Source: JAXMDC01 sp046349035 (GTDB lineage: Bacteria; Pseudomonadota; Alphaproteobacteria; Rhizobiales; Kaistiaceae). Taken from it: DNA of 64,000 nt. A program made the position numbers and the translations under genes. Position 1 is the first letter of the stretch. Every line of letters starts with the position of its first letter. The notes beneath the pieces were generated by a model. It worked only from the letters and a program-made list of their open reading frames with translations, ran no database searches and was not told where the DNA came from. The DNA lies in assembly GCA_046349035.1 (NCBI GenBank), contig JAXMDC010000003.1:1-64000 (forward strand), in the 5' to 3' direction. Positions 32,020-40,676 of the stretch are shown piece after piece.

Positions 32020-32496
32020 GTGACATACCTGCTGTCGTCCGACGGGCGCGATGAAGACGTCGTCGGAGCGTTCGAACGTTACCGGCTCCACCTCGAGTAC
32101 CACCGGGATTCCTTTCCGGCTTCCGCCTATGCGCTGGCGACTTCCAATTGGTACTTCGCCGCATCCGATCATCGATGCCCGCACGACGCTCGGTTGACGT
32201 CGGCCGCTCTCACCGAGCTTTCGACATCGCGAGCCGGGCCCGGCCAAATCTCGCTGCACGTCCGACTGCTGGGAGCGTATCGCGACGGGCATATCGAACT
32301 GATCTATCCGCAGGTATTCAGTTACCGGCTGGCGGCGGGCGATTGCGCAGACGGTCATCGCGACTGGCGCTACGACGAGTTGCGGCTATCCGATGCGGGT
32401 CACGTCATCCATGAGATCGAGTGGTGGGGGCCCACCGAAGTCGGCTCGTGGCTGATAGAGGCCTCGGACGTCGAGTTCCGATGGCTGCCGCTTTGA
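32020..32496 (+). CDS. Hypothetical protein
   Basis: The 158-residue protein starts at GTG 32020, 12 bases after the VWA gene. It is rich in aromatic residues (YRLHLEYHRDSFPASAYALA, HDWRYDELRL, IHEIEWWGPTEVGSWLIEA) and has no signal peptide or membrane helix. I do not recognise a family. The composition (W/Y/H-rich, GC lower than its neighbours) suggests a recently acquired or fast-evolving gene. Confidence 0.55.
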   Translation: MTYLLSSDGRDEDVVGAFERYRLHLEYHRDSFPASAYALATSNWYFAASDHRCPHDARLTSAALTELSTSRAGPGQISLHVRLLGAYRDGHIELIYPQVFSYRLAAGDCADGHRDWRYDELRLSDAGHVIHEIEWWGPTEVGSWLIEASDVEFRWLPL

Positions 32497-32530
32497 ACGC
32501 CGAAGTCCGGCGCGGCGAACTCCCGCCCCC

Positions 32531-34312
32531 CTACTCCGCCGCCTCGACGTAAGGTGCCGGCGGCTCCCATTTGAGGCGCGGGGCTCTGGCGGCGCGCGTC
32601 TCGTCGAGGCGGCGCCGTGGGGCAAATTGGGGCGCGGCCTTGAACAGCGCCTCCTTGCCGCCGGCCTTGGCGCGCATCGCAAGGTCGCGCAGCGCCGCGA
32701 TGAAAAGGTCGAGCGAGGCGAGCGATTCCGACTCTGTCGGCTCGATCAGCATCGCGCCGTGGACGACCAGCGGGAAATACATGGTCATCGGGTGGTAGCC
32801 CTCGTCGATCATCGCCTTGGCGAAGTCGAGCGTGGTGACGCCGGTGCCGTCGAGGAAACGGTCGTCGAACAGCACCTCGTGCATGCAGACGCGGTCGCCG
32901 AAGGGCTGCGAGAAGATATCCTTCAGGCAGGCGCGGACATAGTTGGCGTTCAGCACCGCATCCTCGGAGGCCTGCCTGAGGCCATCGGCGCCGTGCGAGA
33001 GCATGTAGGCCATGGCGCGAGTGAACATGCCCATCTGGCCGTGGAAGGCGGTGAGACGGCCGAAGGGATGGCCGGGCGTCGAGTGGTCGTCGGCGGCGAT
33101 ATTGGCGCCGGCCTCGTCGATCGCGGCGTAGATGTCCTCGATCTCGGCGGTCGAGAGGTCGGCGCCGGGGACGACCGCTTCCAGGTCGCCGTAGCTGATC
33201 GTCACCGCCTTGGCGGCGCTCTCCAGGAACGCCACCCAGGCCGGGTCCTTGGGGTTCGGGTATTTGCCCTTGGCGGGGCGGCTGGCCTTGGCCGGCGCCG
33301 ATTCGACCAGCTCCGCCCGGCCGCGGCGGATGCGGACGAACGGGAGCGGCGCAAAGGGGGCGAGCGCCGGCGAGAGCACCACCGGCCCGGCGCCCGGCCC
33401 GCCGCCGCCATGCGGCGTCGAGAAGGTCTTGTGGAGGTTGATGTGCATGGCATCGACGCCGAGGTCGCCCGGCCGCACCTTGCCGACAATGGCGTTGAAG
33501 TTCGCGCCGTCGGCGTAGAGATAGGCGCCGGCCTTATGCACGGCCTTGGCGATGGCGACGATGTCGCGCTCGAAGAGGCCGCAGGTGTTGGGGTTGGTCA
33601 GCATCAGCGCGGCGACCTCGTCGTTGAGGAGGCTCGCGACGACTTCGGGATCGACGGTGCCGTCGGGGCGGCCGGGGACGTCGACGACTTCCAGGCCAAG
33701 GAGCGCGGCGGTCGCCGGGTTGGTGCCGTGCGCGGAGAGCGGCACCAGCACCTTCTTGCGCTTCTCCGCCTCGCCGCGGGCGGCGAGCGCCGCCTTGATC
33801 GCCATCATCCCGCAGGCTTCGCCATGCGCGCCGGCCTTCGGGCTCATCGCCACCGCCGCCATGCCGGTCAGTTCGATCAGCCAGCGGCCGACCTCGGCGA
33901 TGAGGTCGACAGCGCCGGGGACGGTCGAGAGCGGCTGCAGCGGGTGGACGTCGGCGAAGCCGGGGAGCCGCGCCATCTTCTCGTTGAGGCGCGGGTTGTG
34001 CTTCATCGTGCAGGAGCCGAGCGGATAGAGGCCCATGTCGATGGCGTAGTTCTGCCGCGACAGGCGCACATAGTGGCGCATCGTTTCCGGCTCGCTGAGG
34101 CCGGGGAGGTTCAGCGGGGCCTTCCGCGCCTGGCCGCCGAGGCGGGGCTTGAAGGCGGGCGGCTGGTCGATATCGACGCCCATCACATCGGGGCGGCCGA
34201 TCTCGAAGATCAGCGCCTCCTCTATGGCGAGGGCGCGATTGCCGGTGAAGGTCGCGGCAGGCGCCGCGGTAATCGCCTCAGGAGCGGTCGGACGGCCTTC
34301 CTTGTTCAGCAT
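32531..34312 (-). CDS. gcvPB: Glycine dehydrogenase (decarboxylating) subunit 2
   Basis: The catalytic half of split P-protein decarboxylates glycine with PLP and transfers the aminomethyl group to GcvH. The PLP lysine is Lys295 in HINLHKTFSTPHGGGGPG; other blocks are YPLGSCTMKHNPR, AGAHGEACGMMAIK and LTNPNTCGLFERD. At 593 residues it is longer than the usual 480-530 because of an extra ~65-residue segment after about residue 342 (KASRPAKGKYPNPKD to STPGHPFGRLTAFHGQ). ATG 34312 begins MLNKEGRPTAPE. A repeat hairpin lies between it and gcvPA. Confidence 0.95.
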   Translation of the reverse strand: MLNKEGRPTAPEAITAAPAATFTGNRALAIEEALIFEIGRPDVMGVDIDQPPAFKPRLGGQARKAPLNLPGLSEPETMRHYVRLSRQNYAIDMGLYPLGSCTMKHNPRLNEKMARLPGFADVHPLQPLSTVPGAVDLIAEVGRWLIELTGMAAVAMSPKAGAHGEACGMMAIKAALAARGEAEKRKKVLVPLSAHGTNPATAALLGLEVVDVPGRPDGTVDPEVVASLLNDEVAALMLTNPNTCGLFERDIVAIAKAVHKAGAYLYADGANFNAIVGKVRPGDLGVDAMHINLHKTFSTPHGGGGPGAGPVVLSPALAPFAPLPFVRIRRGRAELVESAPAKASRPAKGKYPNPKDPAWVAFLESAAKAVTISYGDLEAVVPGADLSTAEIEDIYAAIDEAGANIAADDHSTPGHPFGRLTAFHGQMGMFTRAMAYMLSHGADGLRQASEDAVLNANYVRACLKDIFSQPFGDRVCMHEVLFDDRFLDGTGVTTLDFAKAMIDEGYHPMTMYFPLVVHGAMLIEPTESESLASLDLFIAALRDLAMRAKAGGKEALFKAAPQFAPRRRLDETRAARAPRLKWEPPAPYVEAAE

Positions 34313-34338
34313 GGCGTGTTCCTGGCAGGTGCGATCCT

Positions 34339-34369
34339 GGGTCCTCCCCCGCTTCGCGGGTGAGGAACC
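34339..34369. repeat. Single repeat end between gcvPA and gcvPB
   Basis: GGGTCCTCCCCCGCTTCGCG followed by GGTGAGGAACC is the same terminal hairpin seen at the right ends of the elements at 16955 and 48127. Its presence inside the gcv operon may affect the mRNA between the two P-protein genes. Confidence 0.7.
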
Positions 34370-34410
34370 GAGCGTCCTCGGGTCGGCGCGATTGCTGGTC
34401 GCCGCTTGCA

Positions 34411-35886
34411 TCAGCGGCCTCGCTTGGCCGGCTTGGCGCGGGGCGCCGGGCGTTTGGAAGCGGCTGTGGCTTTCGCCTTTGCCCCGCCCTTCGCCTTTGC
34501 CTTTTGGGGCGGCGTCGGCTTGGCGGCGGCCTTGCCGCGCGGGGCGACCACCTCGCGGAGGGCCTCGGCGTAGACGACGCGGTCGTCGTCGCTGTTCACC
34601 TCGGTCGAGGCGACGAGGATGAGGTCGGCGAGGTCGGGGCGGCCGGGTTCGAGGCGCGAGACCGGCACGCCGGCAAGGATGCCGCGCTCGGCGAGCGTCT
34701 CGACGACGGCGTCGGCTTTGCCGGAGACGCGGATGGTGAACTCGTTGAAGAATGCCTTGTTCAGCACCTCGACCCCCGGCACCGCCGCGAGCGCGTCGGC
34801 GAGAAGGACAGCGTTCCGGTGATTGGTCAGCGCCAGCCGCTTCAGCCCGGTCTCGCCGAGAAGGGTCAGGTGGATGGAGAAGGCGAGCGCGCAGAGGCCG
34901 GAGCTGGTGCAGATGTTGGAGGTCGCCTTGTCGCGGCGGATGTGCTGCTCGCGGGTCGAGAGCGTCAGCACGAAGGCGCGGCGGCCGTCGGCATCGACGG
35001 TCTCGCCGCAGAGGCGGCCGGGAAGCTGGCGGAGGTACTTCTGCTTGGTGGCGAAGAGGCCGACATAGGGACCGCCGAATCCCAGCGGGTTGCCGAGCGA
35101 CTGGCCCTCGCCGACGACAATGTCGGCATCGGCGGCGCCGGGCGGCTCGATCAGACCCAAGGCCATCGCCTCGGTGAAGACCGCGACCAGCAGGGCGCCC
35201 TTGGCGTGGGCCCGTTCGGCGATCGGCTTCAGGTCGACGATGTGCCCGTAGACCGACGGGCTCTGCACGACGACGCAGGCGGTGTCGTCGTCGATGGCGG
35301 CCAGGAGATCCTCGACGCCGCGCGGGTCGGGCGGCAGTGCCGCGACCGCGCCGCCGGAGACGCCGGCGATGGTCTCGACCACCGCGCGGTAGTGCGGGTG
35401 GAGCCCGCCGGAGACGACCGCCTTGCCGCGACGGGTGACACGCCGCGCCATCAGCACCGCCTCGGCGGCGCCGGTCGAGCCGTCATACATGCCGGCATTG
35501 GCGACTTCCATCGCCGTCAGCTGCGCAACCTGGGTCTGGAACTCGAACAGCCAGGTCAGCGTCCCCTGGCTGATCTCCGGCTGGTAGGGCGTATAGGAGG
35601 TGAGGAACTCCGAGCGCTGGATCAGGTGATCGACGGTCGCCGGAATGTGGTGCTTGTAGGCGCCGGCGCCAATGAAAAACGGCACCGATCCGGCCGCGAC
35701 ATTGCGCGCCGCCATCGCCCCCATGATCCGCTCGACCTCGGCTTCGCTCTTGGCGCGCGGCAGGTCGACCAGCTTCTTCAGCCGCTGCTTCTCGGGAAGG
35801 TCGGCGAACAGCGCGTCGATCGAGCCGACGCCGATGCGCCGGAGCATCGCGGCGCGGTCGTCTGAGGTCAGCGGCAGATAGCGCAT
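34411..35886 (-). CDS. gcvPA: Glycine dehydrogenase (decarboxylating) subunit 1
   Basis: The other half of split P-protein (491 residues): MRYLPLTSDDRAAMLRRIGV, SFIGAGAYKHHIPATVDHL-type core, SYTPYQPEISQGTLTWLFEFQT, GEGQSLGNPLGFGGPYVGLF and STREQHIRRDKATSNICTSS. The last ~45 residues are a lysine/alanine/proline-rich tail not found in most homologues, possibly disordered. It precedes gcvPB in the operon, with an OsmC-family gene upstream. Confidence 0.95.
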   Translation of the reverse strand: MRYLPLTSDDRAAMLRRIGVGSIDALFADLPEKQRLKKLVDLPRAKSEAEVERIMGAMAARNVAAGSVPFFIGAGAYKHHIPATVDHLIQRSEFLTSYTPYQPEISQGTLTWLFEFQTQVAQLTAMEVANAGMYDGSTGAAEAVLMARRVTRRGKAVVSGGLHPHYRAVVETIAGVSGGAVAALPPDPRGVEDLLAAIDDDTACVVVQSPSVYGHIVDLKPIAERAHAKGALLVAVFTEAMALGLIEPPGAADADIVVGEGQSLGNPLGFGGPYVGLFATKQKYLRQLPGRLCGETVDADGRRAFVLTLSTREQHIRRDKATSNICTSSGLCALAFSIHLTLLGETGLKRLALTNHRNAVLLADALAAVPGVEVLNKAFFNEFTIRVSGKADAVVETLAERGILAGVPVSRLEPGRPDLADLILVASTEVNSDDDRVVYAEALREVVAPRGKAAAKPTPPQKAKAKGGAKAKATAASKRPAPRAKPAKRGR

Positions 35887-35898
35887 AGTGCGGCTTTC

Positions 35899-36378
35899 CT
35901 AAGCGTGGTCGGGTTCGACGCGGACGATCGACTTGGCGGAGTTGGCGACGAAGCAGTGGTCGTGCGCCTCCTCGTGCAAGCGGTCGAGATCCTCCGGCAG
36001 AGGCTGCTTCTCGCCGACGAAGACGATGCGCGGGCGGAGCGTCACCACCGAGATCCAGAGGCGGTTGGCGTCGTTGCGCTCGACCAGACCCTCGGCGTTG
36101 TCGTCGTAGGATTCGACGACGTAGCCGGCCCGGCGGGCGAGATCGAGGAAGGTCAACATGTGGCAGGCCGAGAGCGAGGCGACGAAGGCCTCCTCGGGAT
36201 CGACCGCGTCGTGCGGCGCATAGGGGGCGGGAATGATCGTCGGCGAGCCGGAGGCCTTGACTTCGATGCCGCCGTCGAAGCGCCAGACATGGCCGCGCGA
36301 GTAGCGGCCTCGGCCAAAGTCGGCGCCTTCCGGGAGCCGCCAGGAGACCGTCGCGGTGTGGGTGTGGGTCGTAGCCAT
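35899..36378 (-). CDS. OsmC/Ohr-family protein
   Basis: The 159-residue protein has the OsmC pattern: HTATVSWRLPEGADFGRGRY, the first cysteine in VASLSACHMLTFLDLARRAG (Cys72), and the second in EEAHDHCFVANSAKS (Cys142). Such proteins reduce organic hydroperoxides with a reactive cysteine pair. It lies between gcvH (9 bases) and gcvPA (12 bases), in the same orientation and so under the same riboswitch, which is an unusual place for an antioxidant gene. Confidence 0.9.
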   Translation of the reverse strand: MATTHTHTATVSWRLPEGADFGRGRYSRGHVWRFDGGIEVKASGSPTIIPAPYAPHDAVDPEEAFVASLSACHMLTFLDLARRAGYVVESYDDNAEGLVERNDANRLWISVVTLRPRIVFVGEKQPLPEDLDRLHEEAHDHCFVANSAKSIVRVEPDHA

Positions 36379-36387
36379 ACAGTTACC

Positions 36388-36759
36388 TCAGAGGGTGGCG
36401 ACGAACGCTTTGTAGGCGGTCTCGTCCATCAGTGCGTCGAGTTCCTTGGGATCGCTGAGCTTCAGCTTCATCAGCCAGCCGTCGCCCTCCGGCGCCCGGT
36501 TGACCCCGGCGGGGTCGCCGGAGAGGCTGTCGTTGACGGCGGTGACCTCGCCCGACACCGGGGCGTAGACCTCGCCGGCGGCCTTGACCGACTCCACCAC
36601 CGCCGCCTCGCCGCCCTTCTTCAGCTTCTTGCCGACCTCGGGGAGTTCGACGAAGACGACGTCGCCAAGCTGGGTCTGGGCGTAATTGGTGATGCCGATG
36701 GTGGCGGTGCCGCCTTCGGCGCGGATCCATTCGTGGTCCTTGGTGTAGCGAGTCGGCAT
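36388..36759 (-). CDS. gcvH: Glycine cleavage system H protein
   Basis: The lipoyl carrier (123 residues) shuttles the aminomethyl group between P-, T- and L-proteins. The lipoylated lysine is Lys59 in VVESVKAAGEVYAPVSGEV; YTKDHEWIRAEGGTATIGIT and NDSLSGDPAGVN are family blocks. Its ATG directly follows the gcvT stop (TAGATG). Confidence 0.96.
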   Translation of the reverse strand: MPTRYTKDHEWIRAEGGTATIGITNYAQTQLGDVVFVELPEVGKKLKKGGEAAVVESVKAAGEVYAPVSGEVTAVNDSLSGDPAGVNRAPEGDGWLMKLKLSDPKELDALMDETAYKAFVATL

Positions 36760-37929
36760 CTACGAGGCTCCGGCAGTTGGCTTGGGTTTCCTGAAATAGC
36801 GATGCGGCACGAAGGGGAGCGGCGCCACGGCGGCGGCGACCGCCTTGCCGCGCACCGAGATTGCCAGCGGCGTACCGGGCGCGGCGAGGGCCGGCGGCAC
36901 ATAGCCCATGGCAATCGGTCCGCCGAGGCTGGCGCCGTAGCCGCCCGAGGTGACGACGCCGACCGCCTTGCCGGCGCCGTCCTCGATCGTCGCGCCCTCG
37001 CGGACCGGCGCCTTGCCGTCGACGCGAATGCCGACGCGAAGGCGGGCCGGCCCGGCGGAGAGTTCGCGCCCGATGCGCGCGCCGCCGGGGAAGTCGCAGG
37101 CGGCGCGGCGGCGCTCGGCGACGGCGAAAAGGAGATTGCCTTCGATCGGCGAGGTGGTCTCGTCGATGTCGTGGCCATAGAGGCACAGGCCGGCTTCCAG
37201 GCGCAGCGAATCGCGGGCGCCGAGGCCGACCGGAGTGACTTCCGGTTCCTTCGCCAGCGCCGACCAGAGATCGGCGGCGCGGTCGGCGGCAACGGAAATC
37301 TCGTAGCCGTCCTCGCCGGTGTAGCCGGAGCGGGAGAAGCGGATGTCGATGCCGTCGAAGCGGCCGACGGCGGCGGTCATGAAGCCCATCGCCGCGGCGC
37401 CGGGCACGTGCCGGGAAAACACCTCGGCGGCTTTCGGCCCCTGTACGGCAATCAGGGCGCGGTCGTCGAAGACTTCCAGCGTCGCGCCGCGCGGCAGGCG
37501 CTCGCGGATGAAGGCGTAGTCGACGTCCTTCCGGGCGGCGTTGACGATAAGGTCGAGAACGCCCTCCTCGCCCGCCGGCCGCGTCGCCATCAAGTCGTCG
37601 ACGATGCCGCCGTTCGGATTGAGCAGCAGCGAATAGCGGATGCGGCCGGGCGTGAGGCCGGCAAAGTCGCCGGGGGTCATCGCCTCGAGCGCGGCGGCGA
37701 CGGCGGCGTGGCTCTGAGCGCGAAGGCGCGCCTGGCCCATATGCGAGACGTCGAAGAGCCCCGCGCCGCTCCGCGTCGCCAGGTGTTCGGCGATGATGCC
37801 GCCGCTGTACTGGACGGGCATCGCGTAGCCGGCGAAGGGCACCATGCGCGCGCCGAGCGCGCGATGCAGCGCGGCAAGCGGCGTTTCGCGCAGCGGCGCA
37901 GCGTCGGCCGGGTGTTCAGTTGAGGCCAT
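36760..37929 (-). CDS. gcvT: Aminomethyltransferase (glycine cleavage T protein)
   Basis: GcvT transfers the methylene group from H-protein to tetrahydrofolate, releasing ammonia. From ATG 37929 the product is 389 residues: TPLAALHRALGARMVPFAGYAMPVQY, GLFDVSHMGQARL, NPNGGIVDDLMATR, and RSGYTGEDGYEISV. The ATG has GGGAGAG six bases upstream and is preferred to GTG 37951. As first gene after the tandem glycine riboswitch it should be induced by excess glycine. Confidence 0.96.
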   Translation of the reverse strand: MASTEHPADAAPLRETPLAALHRALGARMVPFAGYAMPVQYSGGIIAEHLATRSGAGLFDVSHMGQARLRAQSHAAVAAALEAMTPGDFAGLTPGRIRYSLLLNPNGGIVDDLMATRPAGEEGVLDLIVNAARKDVDYAFIRERLPRGATLEVFDDRALIAVQGPKAAEVFSRHVPGAAAMGFMTAAVGRFDGIDIRFSRSGYTGEDGYEISVAADRAADLWSALAKEPEVTPVGLGARDSLRLEAGLCLYGHDIDETTSPIEGNLLFAVAERRRAACDFPGGARIGRELSAGPARLRVGIRVDGKAPVREGATIEDGAGKAVGVVTSGGYGASLGGPIAMGYVPPALAAPGTPLAISVRGKAVAAAVAPLPFVPHRYFRKPKPTAGAS

Positions 37930-37983
37930 GCATGGCTCTCCCGACAATGGCACAGCCGCAGACGCGAGCCGCCCGCGGCATGC

Positions 37984-38195
37984 CCCCTCTGTCGGAGAAC
38001 CTGAGAGATTTCCCGCGAAGAGAGCATTTCGCCTCGCCGCGGTTACTCCTTCGGTGAGCCGCGGACTTTGACTTGCCGCAGCCGCTTTCCAGAGTGTCGC
38101 CGACCGTCCGGTCCCTGAGCCTGAGAGTTTCCGGGGCGGTTGCTCCTTCGGCGCCGACAGCGGAGGACCCCCGCTGCCGGACTCTCCCGGCGGTC
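37984..38195 (-). promoter_or_regulatory. Tandem glycine riboswitch controlling the gcv operon
   Basis: Two glycine aptamers are visible on the minus strand. The first has GGGAGAGTCC, GCCGAAGGAGCAACC and AAACTCTCAGGCTCAGGGACC, ending GACACTCTGGAAAG. The second has CACCGAAGGAGTAACC, AAATCTCTCAGGTT and ends in GACAGAGGGGG. The short linker between them is typical of cooperative tandem switches. It lies directly upstream of gcvT. Confidence 0.95.
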
Positions 38196-38292
38196 GTCGC
38201 GAGCCGCCGGCAAGTCGCCGTCAGCCCGACCGGAGCGCGACTCCGCCCCGGATTTCACACCTCAACTAGGGTCGCCGCAGGGACAAAGTCAA

Positions 38293-39075
38293 TTACCCCG
38301 GCCAGTTAAACACCGCCGGCGCACGCGAATTGGCGACCGGCGGGTTGTTGGTCCGCCGGGGCGGCGCCGGGCTCGCCACGCGTGGCGGAGCGGGAGCACG
38401 CTGCGTCGGCGCGGGCTTGGGCTGGTTGGGGTCGAGCGCGGCCTGGATGCGGAGCGTCACCGATTGTTCGGGCGCGGGCACGCTGATCTCGGCGACCTTG
38501 GAGTAGTCGGCCGAATAATCCGGGGCGGTCAGACCGACCGCGAGGGTCGTCCAGGTAGTCTTGATCACCGTATCGGTGTCGTCGATTACCGCCAGGCGAA
38601 TCGGCACATTGACCGTGCCGGAGACCGGACGCGGGCCGCTGACGACGCGACCGGCAATGCCGACGCGCAGCGTCAGCAGGCCCGCCTGCAGGGTGTTGCA
38701 CTCGCGCGCGGTGTCGTCGATGGTCGCCTGGTAGCGGACATTGTTCGGATTCTCGGCGGCGCCGTTCTGGTAGACGGTGAGCGCCTGCTCGTCGGGGTCG
38801 ACCTCCACGTCCGGACATTTCCCGTGGACAAGAAAGTAGTCCGGCGTCACTGCGGCGACCGCTTGCGGCTGCGCGGCGGCAGTCGTGCCCTGGGCGAAGC
38901 CCGGCTGAGCGGGGGCGGCATTGCCGAAGAGCTGGCCGGTCAGGCCGCCGCTCGAACCGGCGCAGGCGCCGAGCAAGAGCGGTGTCCACAGGCAAGCAAG
39001 CGCCCGCGCGGAGCGCCACTGCGCGGCTGCGCCGGGAGACAAGGCTCCGCTGGATTGCTCGACCCGAGCCGTCAT
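38293..39075 (-). CDS. Putative lipoprotein
   Basis: A 260-residue protein with a lipobox, LLLGAC (Cys at residue 38), after a basic N-terminus. The body, PDYFLVHGKCPDVEVDPDEQALTVY to AEISVPAPEQSVTLRIQAALDP, appears to be a beta-rich domain, followed by a proline/alanine-rich C-terminal tail. Two cysteines (HGKCPDV, ARECNTL) may form a disulfide. Conserved lipoproteins of this sort are common in alphaproteobacterial envelopes; the function is unknown. Confidence 0.7.
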   Translation of the reverse strand: MTARVEQSSGALSPGAAAQWRSARALACLWTPLLLGACAGSSGGLTGQLFGNAAPAQPGFAQGTTAAAQPQAVAAVTPDYFLVHGKCPDVEVDPDEQALTVYQNGAAENPNNVRYQATIDDTARECNTLQAGLLTLRVGIAGRVVSGPRPVSGTVNVPIRLAVIDDTDTVIKTTWTTLAVGLTAPDYSADYSKVAEISVPAPEQSVTLRIQAALDPNQPKPAPTQRAPAPPRVASPAPPRRTNNPPVANSRAPAVFNWPG

Positions 39076-39212
39076 TGCATCGCTCTATATCAGCGGTCGC
39101 GGCGGACGCCTAGAACCACCGAAAAGGCGGATTTCCTAGCCTTGTCGGCGCCCTCGCCCACCGTTACGTTCCACGCCACTCTGCGCCGCTTCGGCGCCTA
39201 AGGTTAAAGCTC

Positions 39213-40676
39213 TTGGCCAGCCCCCGCCCCGCTCAAAACCCGCGCCCCGCGCCGCTTCCGGCCGCGCCGGCCTATGTCAGCACGCGCGGCGGCGGATCTG
39301 CGGTCGGCTTCGGCGAGGCGCTGATTGCCGGGCTCGCCCCCGATGGGGGACTGTTTGTTCCCGTGGCATGGCCAAAGTTGGACCGCGCGACCATCGCCGG
39401 ATTCGCCGGCCGCCCTTATGCGGCGGTCGCGGCGGAGCTGATGCAGCACTTCGTCGGCGACGCCGTGCCGGCGGCCGAACTCCAGGCGATCTGCCGCGAC
39501 GCTTATGCGGCCTTCCGCCACCCCTCGGTGGCGCCGCTTGTGGATATCGGGCCGGGCGCCTGGCTGCTGGAGCTCTTTCATGGGCCGACCCTCGCCTTCA
39601 AGGACTTCGCCATGCAGGTGCTGGCGCGGCTGATCGACCGCGCCCTGGCGGCAAGCGGGCGGCGGGCAACGGTGATCGGCGCCACCTCCGGCGACACCGG
39701 CGGCGCCGCCATCGACGCCTTCGCCGGCCGCCAGCGCACCGACGTGGTGATCCTTTTCCCGCATGGCCGCGTCTCGGACGTGCAGCGGCGGCAGATGACC
39801 ACCGCGGCAGCGGCCAATGTCCATGCGGTTGCCATCGACGGCTCGTTCGACGACTGCCAGGCGATCGTCAAAGCCCTGTTCGGGCGGCGCGACTTTGCCG
39901 AGCGGGTCGCCCTGACCGGGGTCAACTCGATCAACTGGGCGCGCATCATGGCGCAGACTGTCTATTACTTCACCGCCGCGGCGGCGCTCGGCGCCCCGGA
40001 CCGCACCGTCGACTTCACCGTGCCGACCGGCAATTTCGGCGACGTCTTCGCCGGCTATGTCGCCAAGCAGATGGGCCTCCCGATCGGCCGCCTGACCATC
40101 GCCACCAACGAGAACGACATCCTGGAACGGGCGCTGGCAAGCGGCCGTTACGAGGTGCGCGGCGTCACCGCGACGCGCTCGCCGTCGATGGACATCCAGG
40201 TCTCCTCCAACTTCGAGCGGCTGCTGTTCGAGGCGACCGGCCGCGACGCCGGCGCGGTGCAGCGGATGATGAACAACCTTGCCCAGTCGCGCGGCTTTCC
40301 GATCCCGGAGCCGGCGCTCGCCCGCATTCGCGCCGACTTTGCCGCCGGCCGGGCCAGCGAGGCGGAGACGCTGGCGACGATGAAGCGCCTCGACGCCGCC
40401 TGCGGCTACCTTGCCGACCCGCACAGCGCCGTCGCAGTCACTGTCGCCGGGCGACAGAAGCGCGCCGGAGTGCCGATGGTGGCGCTCGCCACCGCCCATC
40501 CGGCGAAGTTCCCCGACGCCGTCGCCGAGGCGACCGGGCGGCGGGCCGCGCTGCCGCCGGCGCTCGCCGACCTCATGGAGCGGCCGGAGCGCGTCACCCG
40601 TCTCGCCAACGACGCCGGCGCTGTCGCCGCCTTCATCGAAGCCAAGAGCCGCGCCGCGGCCGGAGAGGCCAGGTAA
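39213..40676 (+). CDS. thrC: Threonine synthase
   Basis: ThrC converts O-phosphohomoserine to threonine with PLP. The 487-residue protein has YVSTRGG, the PLP lysine Lys130 in HGPTLAFKDFAMQV, ATSGDTGGAAIDAFAGRQRTD, SINWARIMAQTVYY and PTGNFGDVFAGY. Only TTG 39213 precedes the conserved N-terminus without entering non-coding sequence. Homoserine kinase (thrB) is 6 kb downstream. The stop abuts the M16 start (TAAATG). Confidence 0.95.
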   Translation: MASPRPAQNPRPAPLPAAPAYVSTRGGGSAVGFGEALIAGLAPDGGLFVPVAWPKLDRATIAGFAGRPYAAVAAELMQHFVGDAVPAAELQAICRDAYAAFRHPSVAPLVDIGPGAWLLELFHGPTLAFKDFAMQVLARLIDRALAASGRRATVIGATSGDTGGAAIDAFAGRQRTDVVILFPHGRVSDVQRRQMTTAAAANVHAVAIDGSFDDCQAIVKALFGRRDFAERVALTGVNSINWARIMAQTVYYFTAAAALGAPDRTVDFTVPTGNFGDVFAGYVAKQMGLPIGRLTIATNENDILERALASGRYEVRGVTATRSPSMDIQVSSNFERLLFEATGRDAGAVQRMMNNLAQSRGFPIPEPALARIRADFAAGRASEAETLATMKRLDAACGYLADPHSAVAVTVAGRQKRAGVPMVALATAHPAKFPDAVAEATGRRAALPPALADLMERPERVTRLANDAGAVAAFIEAKSRAAAGEAR

